A stretch of DNA of 42,845 bases from assembly GCA_021845465.1 (NCBI GenBank), contig JAKBRL010000005.1, positions 1-42,845 of the forward strand, in the 5' to 3' direction. Positions 33,204 through 41,928 of this stretch are shown piece after piece. How positions within the stretch are numbered: position 1 is the first letter of the stretch; each line of letters begins with the position of its first letter. Origin of the DNA: Microcaldota archaeon. Its GTDB lineage: Archaea; Micrarchaeota; Micrarchaeia; Micrarchaeales; CABMGC01. The notes under the pieces were generated by a model that was not told the DNA's origin, ran no database searches, and saw nothing but the letters and a program-made list of their open reading frames with translations. A program made the position numbers and the translations under genes.

Positions 33204-35024
33204 TCAGAGTTCTATTGGATTTTCAGGGTTGCCCCATATAGATGCTGCAATTCTTTTTTGTGTTTTTTTGACTATGTCCTCTGCGCTTTTTATATAGGAA
33301 TTTATATTTTCAGCATATGTTGTTGCGGAGCTGGTTCTGCCTAGTCCGGTGAGATAATTGCTGTAGTAAGGATTGGTAAGATGATGGGTTATTGATTTGT
33401 CAATAGGTCCATACAACTTATTGTATATCCTTACATATGCACGATCAAATTGATTCCCGGTTATCTCACCTTTTTCATATTTTTCCTTTAGTTCTGAAAG
33501 TACTCCAGGAGAAGCGGATTCTTGTTGAGCAGTCTCTTGTAAGGATGGGCTGGCAGTCTCCTTTTGGAGTTCTTCTTGCGAGGAAGCTTGTTTAGCTGGC
33601 TGAGGGCTGTATTGCTTATCTTCGCTTGCGGGTTCTTTTTGAGACTCTGCCTGCGAGGAAGGTCTCCCTGTGTATTTTTCTATCTCTTCAAGTCGTTCTT
33701 TTACATTTTCATACATTATTGGTGCAATATCCTTGAGGTTTTTGCCTTCTTTTATCTTTGAATCTATCTCTTTTATAGTACTTTGAAGTTCTTCGTATGC
33801 ATTTGGCCTACGTGCCTTGTCCATATTTTTTAGTTCTTTTTCAAGTGTGGTTTTTGACCATTCCAGATCAGATAGTGCAGCTTCCATATGCCCAGTATAT
33901 AGATTGCCTGCTGGTTCTCTTTCAGATTCGGCTTCCTCTACATGTATCTGCCTTCTTAAGTTCTGGATTTGAGTCAGTTCCTTCCATGCGTTTCTTGAAT
34001 TTAGCCTCTGGCCTGGAGAAGCCTGGAGCGGATCAAGAGTCTTGCTGAGAAGAGGAGTGAATGCCAGAAGCAGATCAGATGTGTTGTATTTTTTGTTATA
34101 TGAATCTTCAAGGGATTTGAGTTTTTCTTTCTTCGCTTCTATAGATTCCTGTCTGCTTTTGATTTCCTTGCCTTCTTCTCCATATATAAGTGTTCTAAGG
34201 GCAGCCTGTTCTACATAAGGCCTTGGGGTTGGTGCGTTTTCCTCTTTCTTTTCTGAATCCGGTAGTTTTGGTTTATAAGTTCTGTAAGTATCATGTATGG
34301 ATTTGGAGACGCCCCATAAGATGGGTGTTGCATAACGGAAAAATGTCCCGGAGTTTGGCGTTTTTTTCTCTTTTCCTGTATTTTTAGCTATAGGAGCTTC
34401 TTTAGAGCCTTTTGGGCCTTTCATAAGATTTAGCCTGGTTGCTGTTCCTTTTATTGCTGATATGGTAGAACCTGCCAGTGTCTGCGGCTTAAGAATATTT
34501 GCACTTGGAGTCTTTGCTGCTGAACTGCCGGGCTGAGTTCCGAGTGATTTGGAAGAGGAGCTTCCGTTCCTTGAATTGCTTTCGGAAGCTGGGCCTTTTC
34601 TGCCACGCAGAACTCTTGCTTGAGCCAAAATGCCTCCCAGAATTCCACGCCTCTTACTTTCATAATCATTTTTGCCGCCCTTGTTTTTGTATTTTGATTT
34701 GTATCTAATGAAAGGATCCAGGTATGCCCTCATTCCGTAACCGGATTTTGCCATTGATCCCCTGCTTGCACCCCCATATGAACCCATTCCACTTAGGAGC
34801 TGGCTTATTCCAAAAACATTGAAAAAGCTGAAGTTTCTTGTTGAGCCTGCGGCAGCGGCAATTAGTATTATTATTATCACTATGGGGATAAGCGCATTTA
34901 CTGCACCTACAGAGAGTATAATCCATGGAATTGCAAGGATAGAGAGGAAAATGGCCGCATAGGTTGCCTTAGGCATGGCTTTTAATAGATGACCTTTAGA
35001 TACTGGCTCTTGTTTGTACATCAT
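33204..35024 (-). CDS. Membrane protein with long cytoplasmic coiled-coil tail
   Basis: A 606-residue protein. Two close membrane helices (about 20-39 and 41-61) are followed by a Gly/Ser/Lys-rich basic segment, a Ser/Gly low-complexity stretch (about 145-175), and a largely helical, charged region. Coiled-coil-like stretches lie near 285-320 and 395-465 (for example E-K-L-K-S-L-E-D-S-Y and L-E-E-I-E-K-Y), and a Gln/Ser/Glu-rich spacer with repeated Q-x-E-x-A-S elements near 465-515. The tail is most likely cytoplasmic. No family is recognised. As first gene of the cluster, it could be a scaffold or docking factor for the membrane proteins. An AAGGA element precedes the ATG. Confidence 0.72.
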   Translation of the reverse strand: MMYKQEPVSKGHLLKAMPKATYAAIFLSILAIPWIILSVGAVNALIPIVIIIILIAAAAGSTRNFSFFNVFGISQLLSGMGSYGGASRGSMAKSGYGMRAYLDPFIRYKSKYKNKGGKNDYESKRRGILGGILAQARVLRGRKGPASESNSRNGSSSSKSLGTQPGSSAAKTPSANILKPQTLAGSTISAIKGTATRLNLMKGPKGSKEAPIAKNTGKEKKTPNSGTFFRYATPILWGVSKSIHDTYRTYKPKLPDSEKKEENAPTPRPYVEQAALRTLIYGEEGKEIKSRQESIEAKKEKLKSLEDSYNKKYNTSDLLLAFTPLLSKTLDPLQASPGQRLNSRNAWKELTQIQNLRRQIHVEEAESEREPAGNLYTGHMEAALSDLEWSKTTLEKELKNMDKARRPNAYEELQSTIKEIDSKIKEGKNLKDIAPIMYENVKERLEEIEKYTGRPSSQAESQKEPASEDKQYSPQPAKQASSQEELQKETASPSLQETAQQESASPGVLSELKEKYEKGEITGNQFDRAYVRIYNKLYGPIDKSITHHLTNPYYSNYLTGLGRTSSATTYAENINSYIKSAEDIVKKTQKRIAASIWGNPENPIEL

Positions 35025-35059
35025 ATTTCCTTGATGCGCTAATCAGGATTAGAATAAAT

Positions 35060-35076
35060 CCCCATATATAATATAC
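35060..35076 (-). promoter_or_regulatory. Promoter of the membrane-protein cluster
   Basis: On the minus strand TATATTATATATGG lies about 40-50 bases before ATG 35024. This leaves a short leader that contains AAGGA just before the start codon. The rest of the 35025-35245 spacer shows no gene. Confidence 0.5.
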
Positions 35077-35245
35077 TTATACATATGGGTTTGGTATGCA
35101 TCTCCAGCGTTCTTTGTTTGGACGGAATTCTTACTCTCTATATTAAGAAAAATGCGAGTGGAGATTAATTGGAAGAGAATACAAAGAGAAGATATGATAG
35201 AATTCAGAGAGCCTATGCATAACCTTCTCCATTCTGAATCAGGGT

Positions 35246-36244
35246 TTAGTCCCAGGAGAGCTCTCCACGGTTCTTGTATTCTGTAACCCTTGTTTCAAAG
35301 AAGTTCTTCTCTTTCCTTAAGTCCATGATCTCGCTCATCCAAGGAAAAGGATTCTCTGTGTTGAATACTTTCTTCAGGCCTATGCGCTCAAGCCTTCTGT
35401 CTGCAATATAATACATATAGTCTTTTATCATTTCAGTATTCAGGCCCAGGATTCCGTTAGGGAGTGCGTCTTTTGCATATTGGATCTCCAAGTCTACGCC
35501 TTTGAGAATGATATCAGTTATCTGTTTCTTGAAGTCTTCGGTCCATATCTCAGAATTTTCTTCGACTATCTGGTTTATAAGATCGGCACCGAAGGCCAGA
35601 TGGACTGTTTCATCTCTCAATACATATTGGAATTGTTCGCCTACGCCGACCATCCTATTGCTTCTTAGAAGATGGAGCATCATTGCGAAGCCTGCGTAGA
35701 AGAATACACCCTCCATTACTATGTAATAACCCACCAGATCGTAGACGAATTTTTGTATATTTTCATTTCCTACAGTGTTGAAGTTTGGATCAAGGACCGA
35801 TTTGGTCAGATTTACTACATACTCGTCTTTGGCCTTTATCGTAGGTATGGTATTATACATATTGTATATTTCGTCAGGGTCCAAGCCTAACGAGTCGCAG
35901 CAGTAAAGGAACATCTCAGTGTGCACTGCCTCTTCATAAGCCTGCCTTAGCAGGTACTGCCTTGATTCGGGATTGGTTATGTGCCTGTATATTGAGAGGA
36001 TTATGTTATTTGCAGTCAGGCTCTCTGCCGTGGAGAAGAATCCCAGATTCCATAATATCATTCTTCTCTCATCCTCTGACAGCCCCCCTTTCTTTTTCCA
36101 TAGCTCTATGTCCTGCTGCATAGGTATCTCTTCCGGTACCCAGTTGTTTGCTACTCCTGCTTTATAATGGGTTCTGGCCCATTCGTATTTTATTGGCAGA
36201 ATTTTATTAGGATCTACTTCTGATGCGTTGAGAATTTTTTTCAT
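35246..36244 (-). CDS. nrdB: Ribonucleotide reductase small subunit, class Ic-like
   Basis: A 332-residue R2 protein, which generates the oxidant used by NrdA to reduce ribonucleotides. All six metal ligands are visible: Glu74 (S-T-A-E-S-L), Glu105 and His108 (E-E-A-V-H), Glu178 (M-E-G-V-F-F-Y), Glu212 and His215 (D-E-T-V-H-L-A-F-G). The residue four after His108, where the radical Tyr normally stands, is Phe112. This is the arrangement of Chlamydia trachomatis R2 (E-x-x-H-T-x-x-F), a class Ic enzyme using a Mn/Fe cofactor. ATG 36244 was chosen because the longer frame runs into nrdA; GGTGA stands six bases upstream. It follows nrdA by 13 bases. Confidence 0.95.
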   Translation of the reverse strand: MKKILNASEVDPNKILPIKYEWARTHYKAGVANNWVPEEIPMQQDIELWKKKGGLSEDERRMILWNLGFFSTAESLTANNIILSIYRHITNPESRQYLLRQAYEEAVHTEMFLYCCDSLGLDPDEIYNMYNTIPTIKAKDEYVVNLTKSVLDPNFNTVGNENIQKFVYDLVGYYIVMEGVFFYAGFAMMLHLLRSNRMVGVGEQFQYVLRDETVHLAFGADLINQIVEENSEIWTEDFKKQITDIILKGVDLEIQYAKDALPNGILGLNTEMIKDYMYYIADRRLERIGLKKVFNTENPFPWMSEIMDLRKEKNFFETRVTEYKNRGELSWD

Positions 36245-36257
36245 TTGGTTCACCTTA

Positions 36258-39227
36258 TTATTGGCATGCTTCGCACTCTTCGTCTTCCCCCATTGCTCTT
36301 CCATCTATTCGGCATACCTTGGATTGTAGGTCGAAGTCCTGCGCCTGTACTGGTTCGACGGCTTCGGCTATGCGACTGGAACTTGACTCTTCTTCCGCTT
36401 TCGCCGAGATTGGATGCACTTGAATCGGAGCGGTCTCTGGATTTGTTTTCTCTTCGCTTGCAGGATTTTCTGAAGGCAGGTAGGTATACGAACTTGGCTG
36501 ACGCTTCGGCTCCTGCTTCTCAGTAGTCTTGGTCTCTATTACTATAGGAGCTGTTCTGTTGGTTATCTCGAGGGTGCTTTTCTCTATGGTAGATGCGGCT
36601 ATTGTCCTCAGATAATATGTTGATTTGAGGCCCATTTTCCAGGCATATAGATATATTTCGGAGAGCCTCTTCCCTGAACTTGTTGCTGAGAATATGTTCA
36701 GGGACTGGCTCTGGTCTATCCATTTTGCCCTTCTTGCTGCTGACTCAATCATCCATTCCGGATCTATGTCAAATGCTTCCTTGTATTTGTCCTTCAATGC
36801 CTTTGGTATTGATTCTATCTGCTGCAGGTTTCCGTCATTCTCCTTTATCTTTTCAAGCATTGTCTTATTCCAGAGTTCGTTTGCTTTTAAATCCTCAACT
36901 AAGAAAGTATTTACCACAGTGAATTCGCCGCTCATGTTTGATTTTACATATATGTTTTTGTATATTGGCTCTATTGATGGATAACATCCGGCTATATTGG
37001 ATATTGTTGCGGTAGGAGCCAAAGCCAGGGTGTTTGAGTTTCTCATGCCATGCTTTCTTATTGATTCCCTGACAACTTCCCAATCCATCTTTGATGTTCT
37101 TGGTACATCTATCTTCATCTCTCTCTCTTGTTCTAAGATATCTAAAGTGTCTATAGGTAGAATGCCCCTGTCCCATTTAGAGCCTTTGAAAGTTTCGTAT
37201 GCTCCCCTTTCCTTTGCAAGTTCTGAAGATGAGAGTATTGCATAGTAGGATATGAATTCCATGATCTCGTCTGAGAAATCAAGAGCCTCTTTGGAATCAA
37301 AATTCTTTGAGATAGAATAAAGTGCATCCTGATAGCCCATTATGCCAAGGCCTACAGGCCTATGCCTCATGTTTGAATTTCTGGATTCCGGAGTAGGGTA
37401 ATAGTTTAGATCGATTACATTGTCAAGCATGCGCATTGCTGTAGTAACAGTTTCCCTTAATGCGTCCTTGTTTATTTCCCCATTCGAGATATGCTTTGCC
37501 AGGTTTATTGAGCCTAGGTTGCATACGGCTGTTTCATCTTTAGATGTATTTAACGTTATTTCAGTACAGAGGTTGGAGCTGTGAACCACTCCAATGTGGT
37601 CTTGCGGTGATTTTATATTTGCGGGATCTTTGAAGACTATCCATGGATGACCTGTCTCAAAGAGGGAGGTTATCATTTTGCGCCATAGATGCTGTGCCTT
37701 CATCTTTTTGAAGAGCCTTATCTCACCTTTGGCTGCCTTATGCTCATACTCTATGTATTTTTCCTCAAACTTCTTCCCGTATGTATGGTGAAGTTCTGGA
37801 ACTTCATCTGGTGAGAATAGTGTCCAATCCGAATCTTCAATCACTCTTTTCATGAATAGGTCAGGTATCCAGTTGGCAGTATCCATGTCATGTGTCCTTC
37901 TTCTTTCATCCCCTGTACTTTTTCTGAGGTCTAAGAAGTCTTCTAAGTCCAGATGCCATGTTTCAAGATATGCACATGTTGCGCCTCGTCTCTTTCCGCT
38001 TCTGTTTATTGCCACTGTCGTATCATTAGCTATCTTTAGGAAAGGGATGACACCTTGGCTCTCGACATTAGTGCTTTTTATTAGAGAACCTGTTGCCCTT
38101 ATGTTAGTCCAGTCATTGCCTAGGCCTCCTGACCATTTTGAGAGCTGTGCGTTGTCACCTATGCTCTTGAATATGTGAGTCAGATCGTCTTCTACTGTCG
38201 TAAGGTAACAGGAACTTAGTTGGGGCTTTACAGTTCCCGAATGGAATAATGTTGGTGTAGAAGGTATGAATCTGAGTGAAGAGATCGTTTCATAAAACTT
38301 CATCGATTTTGAATCCCTATCTTTTTCATTTATGGAAAGCCCCATTGCAACACGCATCCAGAAGAATTGTGGTGCCTCGATAGGCAGTCCTGTCTTTTTG
38401 TCTTTTATGAAGTATCTGTCATATAGAGTTTGGATGCCTCTGGAATTCATCAGCATGTCCCTTTCAGGAATAAGTATTCTTGAGAGCTTTTCAAGATCAA
38501 ACTTGAGCAACTCCTTATCGAGAAGGCCTTGCTCAACTCCTTTTTTTATGGCATTGGGAAAGGACTTTGAATAAGACTCATTTATGTCCTTTGAAGATCC
38601 TGGATTTAATGCTTCCTTGTATAGTGATGATAGAAATAGCCTGGTAGTTATGGTTTCGTATGAGGTTGGATCTTTTTCTATCATTGCCTTGGCTGACATT
38701 ACTGCAAGCTTGGCAAGATCCGATGTCTTTATGCCTTCATATATTCCCGCTTCTATGCTCCTTACCAAGTAGTCTATGTCTACAACGCCTTCAAAGCCTG
38801 CAGAGGCCCTTGCTACATGAGCCCTGAGTTTTGCGTTGCTGAAGACTTCCTTGCTGCCGTCTCTTTTTGTAACTGAGATTTTTCCGGATTCTATCTCTTT
38901 TATTATCTCTTTCTGGCGAAGTTCCCTTATTTCTCTGTGGCGCTCCCTGTAAAGTATATATGCCTTTGCGACATCGAAAAGGCCAAACTCCATTAGTGTC
39001 CTTTCTACAAGATTTTGGATTCCCTCGACGTCCGGTGTCTTGTATCCTTTATACTGTACCTCTATTCCTTTAAGGACATGTTCGGTAAGTGCGTTGACAT
39101 CTATATTTGAAGTGTTTCCGCGGGTTGCAAGGATTGCCTTGCGTATAGCGCTTCCTATCTTTTCAGGTCTGAATTCGTCTATCTCCCCATCTCTTTTTTT
39201 TACGTTAGAAAATTTGTCCCATACCAT
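36258..39227 (-). CDS. nrdA: Ribonucleotide reductase large subunit, class I
   Basis: A 989-residue catalytic subunit converting ribonucleoside diphosphates to deoxy forms. Two ATP-cone domains (about 9-95 and 118-205, each with V-x-K-R-D-G) precede the ten-stranded barrel. Catalytic cysteines are Cys340 (S-S-C-Y-L), Cys554 (N-L-C-T-E-I, the thiyl position) and Cys569 (A-V-C-N-L-G-S-I-N). The end has the Tyr pair in S-T-Y-Y-L-R-T. After a Glu/Pro/Ser-rich linker the tail finishes with C-E-A-C-Q, the probable redox-shuttle cysteines. ATG 39227 lies 26 bases from a TATA box; an upstream frame start at 39245 is less likely. Two cones suggest allosteric dATP/ATP control. Confidence 0.96.
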   Translation of the reverse strand: MVWDKFSNVKKRDGEIDEFRPEKIGSAIRKAILATRGNTSNIDVNALTEHVLKGIEVQYKGYKTPDVEGIQNLVERTLMEFGLFDVAKAYILYRERHREIRELRQKEIIKEIESGKISVTKRDGSKEVFSNAKLRAHVARASAGFEGVVDIDYLVRSIEAGIYEGIKTSDLAKLAVMSAKAMIEKDPTSYETITTRLFLSSLYKEALNPGSSKDINESYSKSFPNAIKKGVEQGLLDKELLKFDLEKLSRILIPERDMLMNSRGIQTLYDRYFIKDKKTGLPIEAPQFFWMRVAMGLSINEKDRDSKSMKFYETISSLRFIPSTPTLFHSGTVKPQLSSCYLTTVEDDLTHIFKSIGDNAQLSKWSGGLGNDWTNIRATGSLIKSTNVESQGVIPFLKIANDTTVAINRSGKRRGATCAYLETWHLDLEDFLDLRKSTGDERRRTHDMDTANWIPDLFMKRVIEDSDWTLFSPDEVPELHHTYGKKFEEKYIEYEHKAAKGEIRLFKKMKAQHLWRKMITSLFETGHPWIVFKDPANIKSPQDHIGVVHSSNLCTEITLNTSKDETAVCNLGSINLAKHISNGEINKDALRETVTTAMRMLDNVIDLNYYPTPESRNSNMRHRPVGLGIMGYQDALYSISKNFDSKEALDFSDEIMEFISYYAILSSSELAKERGAYETFKGSKWDRGILPIDTLDILEQEREMKIDVPRTSKMDWEVVRESIRKHGMRNSNTLALAPTATISNIAGCYPSIEPIYKNIYVKSNMSGEFTVVNTFLVEDLKANELWNKTMLEKIKENDGNLQQIESIPKALKDKYKEAFDIDPEWMIESAARRAKWIDQSQSLNIFSATSSGKRLSEIYLYAWKMGLKSTYYLRTIAASTIEKSTLEITNRTAPIVIETKTTEKQEPKRQPSSYTYLPSENPASEEKTNPETAPIQVHPISAKAEEESSSSRIAEAVEPVQAQDFDLQSKVCRIDGRAMGEDEECEACQ

Positions 39228-39248
39228 ATAACCAACACACAACACATT

Positions 39249-39257
39249 GTATATACG
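39249..39257 (-). promoter_or_regulatory. TATA box of nrdAB
   Basis: Minus-strand CGTATATAC is centred 26 bases before ATG 39227, the spacing expected for a leaderless archaeal mRNA. It supports that start over the one 18 bases further upstream. The rest of 39258-39419 contains only another TATA-like TTTATATAG near 39315. Confidence 0.6.
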
Positions 39258-39419
39258 AGCTCAGAAACCACCATATGTTGTGGTTAAGAAGCCCCTACCA
39301 TATTGGAAGGCATCTATATAAACAATTTCCATTTAGTAGATTTCGTAGAGTATTTGGATTTTGATGTGAAGTATATAAATGTATATCATCTCTCAGGCAT
39401 AGAGGACATGCTGAGGGAA

Positions 39420-39944
39420 TTATCTGCCTTTCTCCTTTGGCTTCTTTGCATGCAACCTGTAGAGTTTTCCTAGCGAATAATAGGACAGAATCAGATTTGC
39501 CAGTATTGCTATTCCTATCAGCCATTCCTGGTTTGATGCTACAAAGGAGATTGCTCCGCTTACTCCGATAATATTTACACCTATGCCGTATAATATTGTT
39601 GAAAGTATTGGAGAGCTGCAACCACAGCTTGTAATCAGACCTCCTGCTATTGTAGTAATTGCGCTTGTAGCTCCTTCTCCTACTGCAAGAATGCGGTTTT
39701 TGAGTGAAATGTGAATCTGGTATATGCTTATTGTCATAAGAAGCGAGGAAGTGAGCGAAAGCATGTATATGAAATAAGACGGCAGTGTTATCAGGAAGAG
39801 GCCATGGCTGCTTACTGTTATAAGAAAATGAATCAGAAAGTAATAAAGGATTGCAATTACAGCAAACGCCAGGACCATTATAGGAGAGGAGAATATGCGC
39901 TTGAGAAATATGTATCTCATTTTATTTTGGGCATTCTTGGGCAT
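39420..39944 (-). CDS. Membrane protein with CGC thiol motif
   Basis: A 174-residue protein with a Lys/Arg-rich N-terminus and four to six membrane helices. A conserved-looking loop G-G-L-I-T-S-C-G-C-S-S-P-I-L places Cys107 and Cys109 at a membrane helix end. The tail K-K-P-K-E-K-G-R is basic. No family is certain. The ATG lies three bases after the stop of the DUF929 gene, and the predicted thiol pair suggests that this protein passes electrons to, or accepts them from, that thioredoxin-fold partner, like DsbD/DsbB/VKOR do with their partners. That role is inference. Confidence 0.65.
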   Translation of the reverse strand: MPKNAQNKMRYIFLKRIFSSPIMVLAFAVIAILYYFLIHFLITVSSHGLFLITLPSYFIYMLSLTSSLLMTISIYQIHISLKNRILAVGEGATSAITTIAGGLITSCGCSSPILSTILYGIGVNIIGVSGAISFVASNQEWLIGIAILANLILSYYSLGKLYRLHAKKPKEKGR

Positions 39945-39946
39945 GT

Positions 39947-41059
39947 TCAATACCCATTTGCGCTCTCAATTGCCTTGATTGAAGAGAGAGAGCATACTGG
40001 CGCATTGTTGTTTATAGATGAACATATCATTGCCACATAGAGATCGGCGGCGGCGTACTCAACTAAGCCGAATGAGGAGTTGTTTGGATTGGATAGCTGC
40101 GCCAGAACTTCGGCATGCGTCATGTTTGTAAGTTGATATTCGTTGTTTCCTATGGAGTTTCCTACGTCCACTGCGTCGGCACCTCCAAGCTGATAATCGC
40201 CCCATATAGTATATGGTGTTCCCTGGAAAGCGGTAGCCTGAACTCTGCTCAAATTCAGAATGTAGCTGAAGGAGTCTATATATGCAGTATTTCCTGTTGC
40301 ATTTACGTTCTCTTCTATTATGGATATTGGATTAAGGGCAAAGCCTCCGCGTATGGGATGCGTGTCATCTATTGCTATGAAGTTCAGGTACTTGCTGTTG
40401 TAGAATGAACCGAAATCATCTGAGGATTGGTTGTATCTCCCAGGCGCCCAATATAGAGTAGGGAAGTTGGAGTCTCCGAATGAGCTGTATCCTTTGAACA
40501 GTGCAGAGAAATTTCCGAATCTTGAAAGCGCTAGAGCCATTGCCCATCTATTCTCTCCGCAGAAGAAGCAGGTTATCGAGCCCAGATATATTACTGACGG
40601 CTTTCCGTTTACTATGAATGGAGGAACTTTATTGGCAGTGACTCCCCCAACAAGGTTGCCGAATGTTCCATTTAGATACATAGCTCCTGCTTTCTCGAAG
40701 TATGAATCTGGAGCATTGTTTATTATTGAAAGTTCTGAAGAGTTAAGCTGTGTGTTTATTCCGGTAAGTCTCTGTCCGAATGTCATGTTTGTAGTTATTG
40801 GAGGGTCATTAGGCAGGTAGTAAAGTGGAGTTATAAGACTGCTGGTTATGTTGTATTTTGCATATGATGCCTTGGGCAGGGCTGAAGATCCAGTGCCATT
40901 TATATAAACGGTTTTATATACGATTTCGCCTTTAGTCAGGAGGGAGTATGAAGATATAATCAGGGCAATCATGCTTATCGCTATTGCCAGATAGCATAAT
41001 CTCACGAATCGCTTTGATGTCTCTGTTTGTCTTTTTTTGATCCTTCTATTTTTTGGCAT
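39947..41059 (-). CDS. DUF929-family thioredoxin-fold protein, extracytoplasmic
   Basis: A 370-residue protein: basic N-terminus, one membrane helix (about 23-43), then a large outer domain with many N-glycosylation sequons. Its core reads K-P-S-V-I-Y-L-G-S-I-T-C-F-F-C-G-E-N-R-W-A-M-A-L-A-L-S-R-F-G, the hallmark of DUF929. Cys164 and Cys167 form the CxxC centre, and P-T-L-Y-W and Y-N-S-K-Y-L-N-F are also family-like. It probably acts in disulfide exchange outside the cell membrane. The many Cys-containing surface proteins encoded in this window are possible clients. It is followed directly by the CGC membrane protein. Confidence 0.82.
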   Translation of the reverse strand: MPKNRRIKKRQTETSKRFVRLCYLAIAISMIALIISSYSLLTKGEIVYKTVYINGTGSSALPKASYAKYNITSSLITPLYYLPNDPPITTNMTFGQRLTGINTQLNSSELSIINNAPDSYFEKAGAMYLNGTFGNLVGGVTANKVPPFIVNGKPSVIYLGSITCFFCGENRWAMALALSRFGNFSALFKGYSSFGDSNFPTLYWAPGRYNQSSDDFGSFYNSKYLNFIAIDDTHPIRGGFALNPISIIEENVNATGNTAYIDSFSYILNLSRVQATAFQGTPYTIWGDYQLGGADAVDVGNSIGNNEYQLTNMTHAEVLAQLSNPNNSSFGLVEYAAADLYVAMICSSINNNAPVCSLSSIKAIESANGY

Positions 41060-41156
41060 TTAGACTAATCCTTTTATTTCGATTTATTTCGAATTACTGA
41101 TATTGTATTTTATATATGAGCATATATAAATTATTAGTTAGGAATTAGGTTGTTCT
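41060..41156. promoter_or_regulatory. Divergent promoter region, DUF929 / TatD
   Basis: CATATATAAA at 41121-41130 lies about 30 bases before the TatD start (TTG 41157), fitting a leaderless transcript. On the minus strand CTCATATATAAAATA (41106-41120) is placed to drive the DUF929 gene with a leader of about 27 bases. Confidence 0.5.
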
Positions 41157-41921
41157 TTGGAGAGTTTATCTCAAATAACTACTAGGAGAGTTAGTCTTGA
41201 AGGAGAGGTGCCTTTTACAGATGCACACTGCCATCTTGATCTCTTTCCGGAGCCGGAGAAGACATTCCTGAAGGCACGCAAAGCAGGAGTAGGAGTAGTC
41301 ATAACCGCAGGAGGGAATGCGGAAGGTAACATGAAGACATTAGACATTGTACATGGCGGGATTTATGGAGTAGTTGGCATCAGCCCGGAATTTATGCTTT
41401 CGGAAGCTTGGAAGATAGACGAATTGAAGGATATTTTAAAGATGAATAAGAATATTATAGGGATTGGGGAGATAGGGCTCGACGCTGTGATGGCTGAAAA
41501 ATCTTCTCTTGAAGTTCAGGAGAAGGGCTTCATAAAACAGCTTGAGATAGCTTCCTCAATGGAGCTTCCGGTGGTAATACATTCTAGAAGATCACTAAAT
41601 AGAACATTTGAGATACTGAAAGAATCTGCAGTGAAGAATGTTGTTTTCCATTATTTTGAAGGTAATGAGAATGATGCCATAGCAGCAGAGAAGGAAGGAT
41701 GGCTGGTTTCGATACCGCCTATAGAATCATCAAGGCTTAAAAGAGTAATAAAAGTTCTTGACATAGACAGCATTGTTGCTGAGACAGATTCGCCTGCTGT
41801 AGGAAAGGAACCTTCTGATGTGTTATCAGTAATTGAAAAAGTAGCTTTACTTAAAGGCATATCTACAGTAGAGGCTGGCGAAAGAATGACCAAAACCATT
41901 AAAGAATACTTCTACGTATAA
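41157..41921 (+). CDS. TatD-family metal-dependent hydrolase (DNase-like)
   Basis: A 254-residue TIM-barrel hydrolase. Metal-binding motifs appear in order: F-T-D-A-H-C-H-L-D (His24, His26), G-I-G-E-I-G-L-D (metal-bridging Glu), V-V-I-H-S-R-R-S (His), V-V-F-H-Y-F-E-G (His) and A-E-T-D-S-P (Asp). TatD enzymes are 3'-5' exonucleases or related nucleases acting in DNA repair or turnover. The start is TTG 41157 since no ATG occurs early in the frame; the TATA position agrees with it. Length is normal. Exact substrate is not determined. Confidence 0.88.
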   Translation: MESLSQITTRRVSLEGEVPFTDAHCHLDLFPEPEKTFLKARKAGVGVVITAGGNAEGNMKTLDIVHGGIYGVVGISPEFMLSEAWKIDELKDILKMNKNIIGIGEIGLDAVMAEKSSLEVQEKGFIKQLEIASSMELPVVIHSRRSLNRTFEILKESAVKNVVFHYFEGNENDAIAAEKEGWLVSIPPIESSRLKRVIKVLDIDSIVAETDSPAVGKEPSDVLSVIEKVALLKGISTVEAGERMTKTIKEYFYV

Positions 41922-41928
41922 TGTATGA

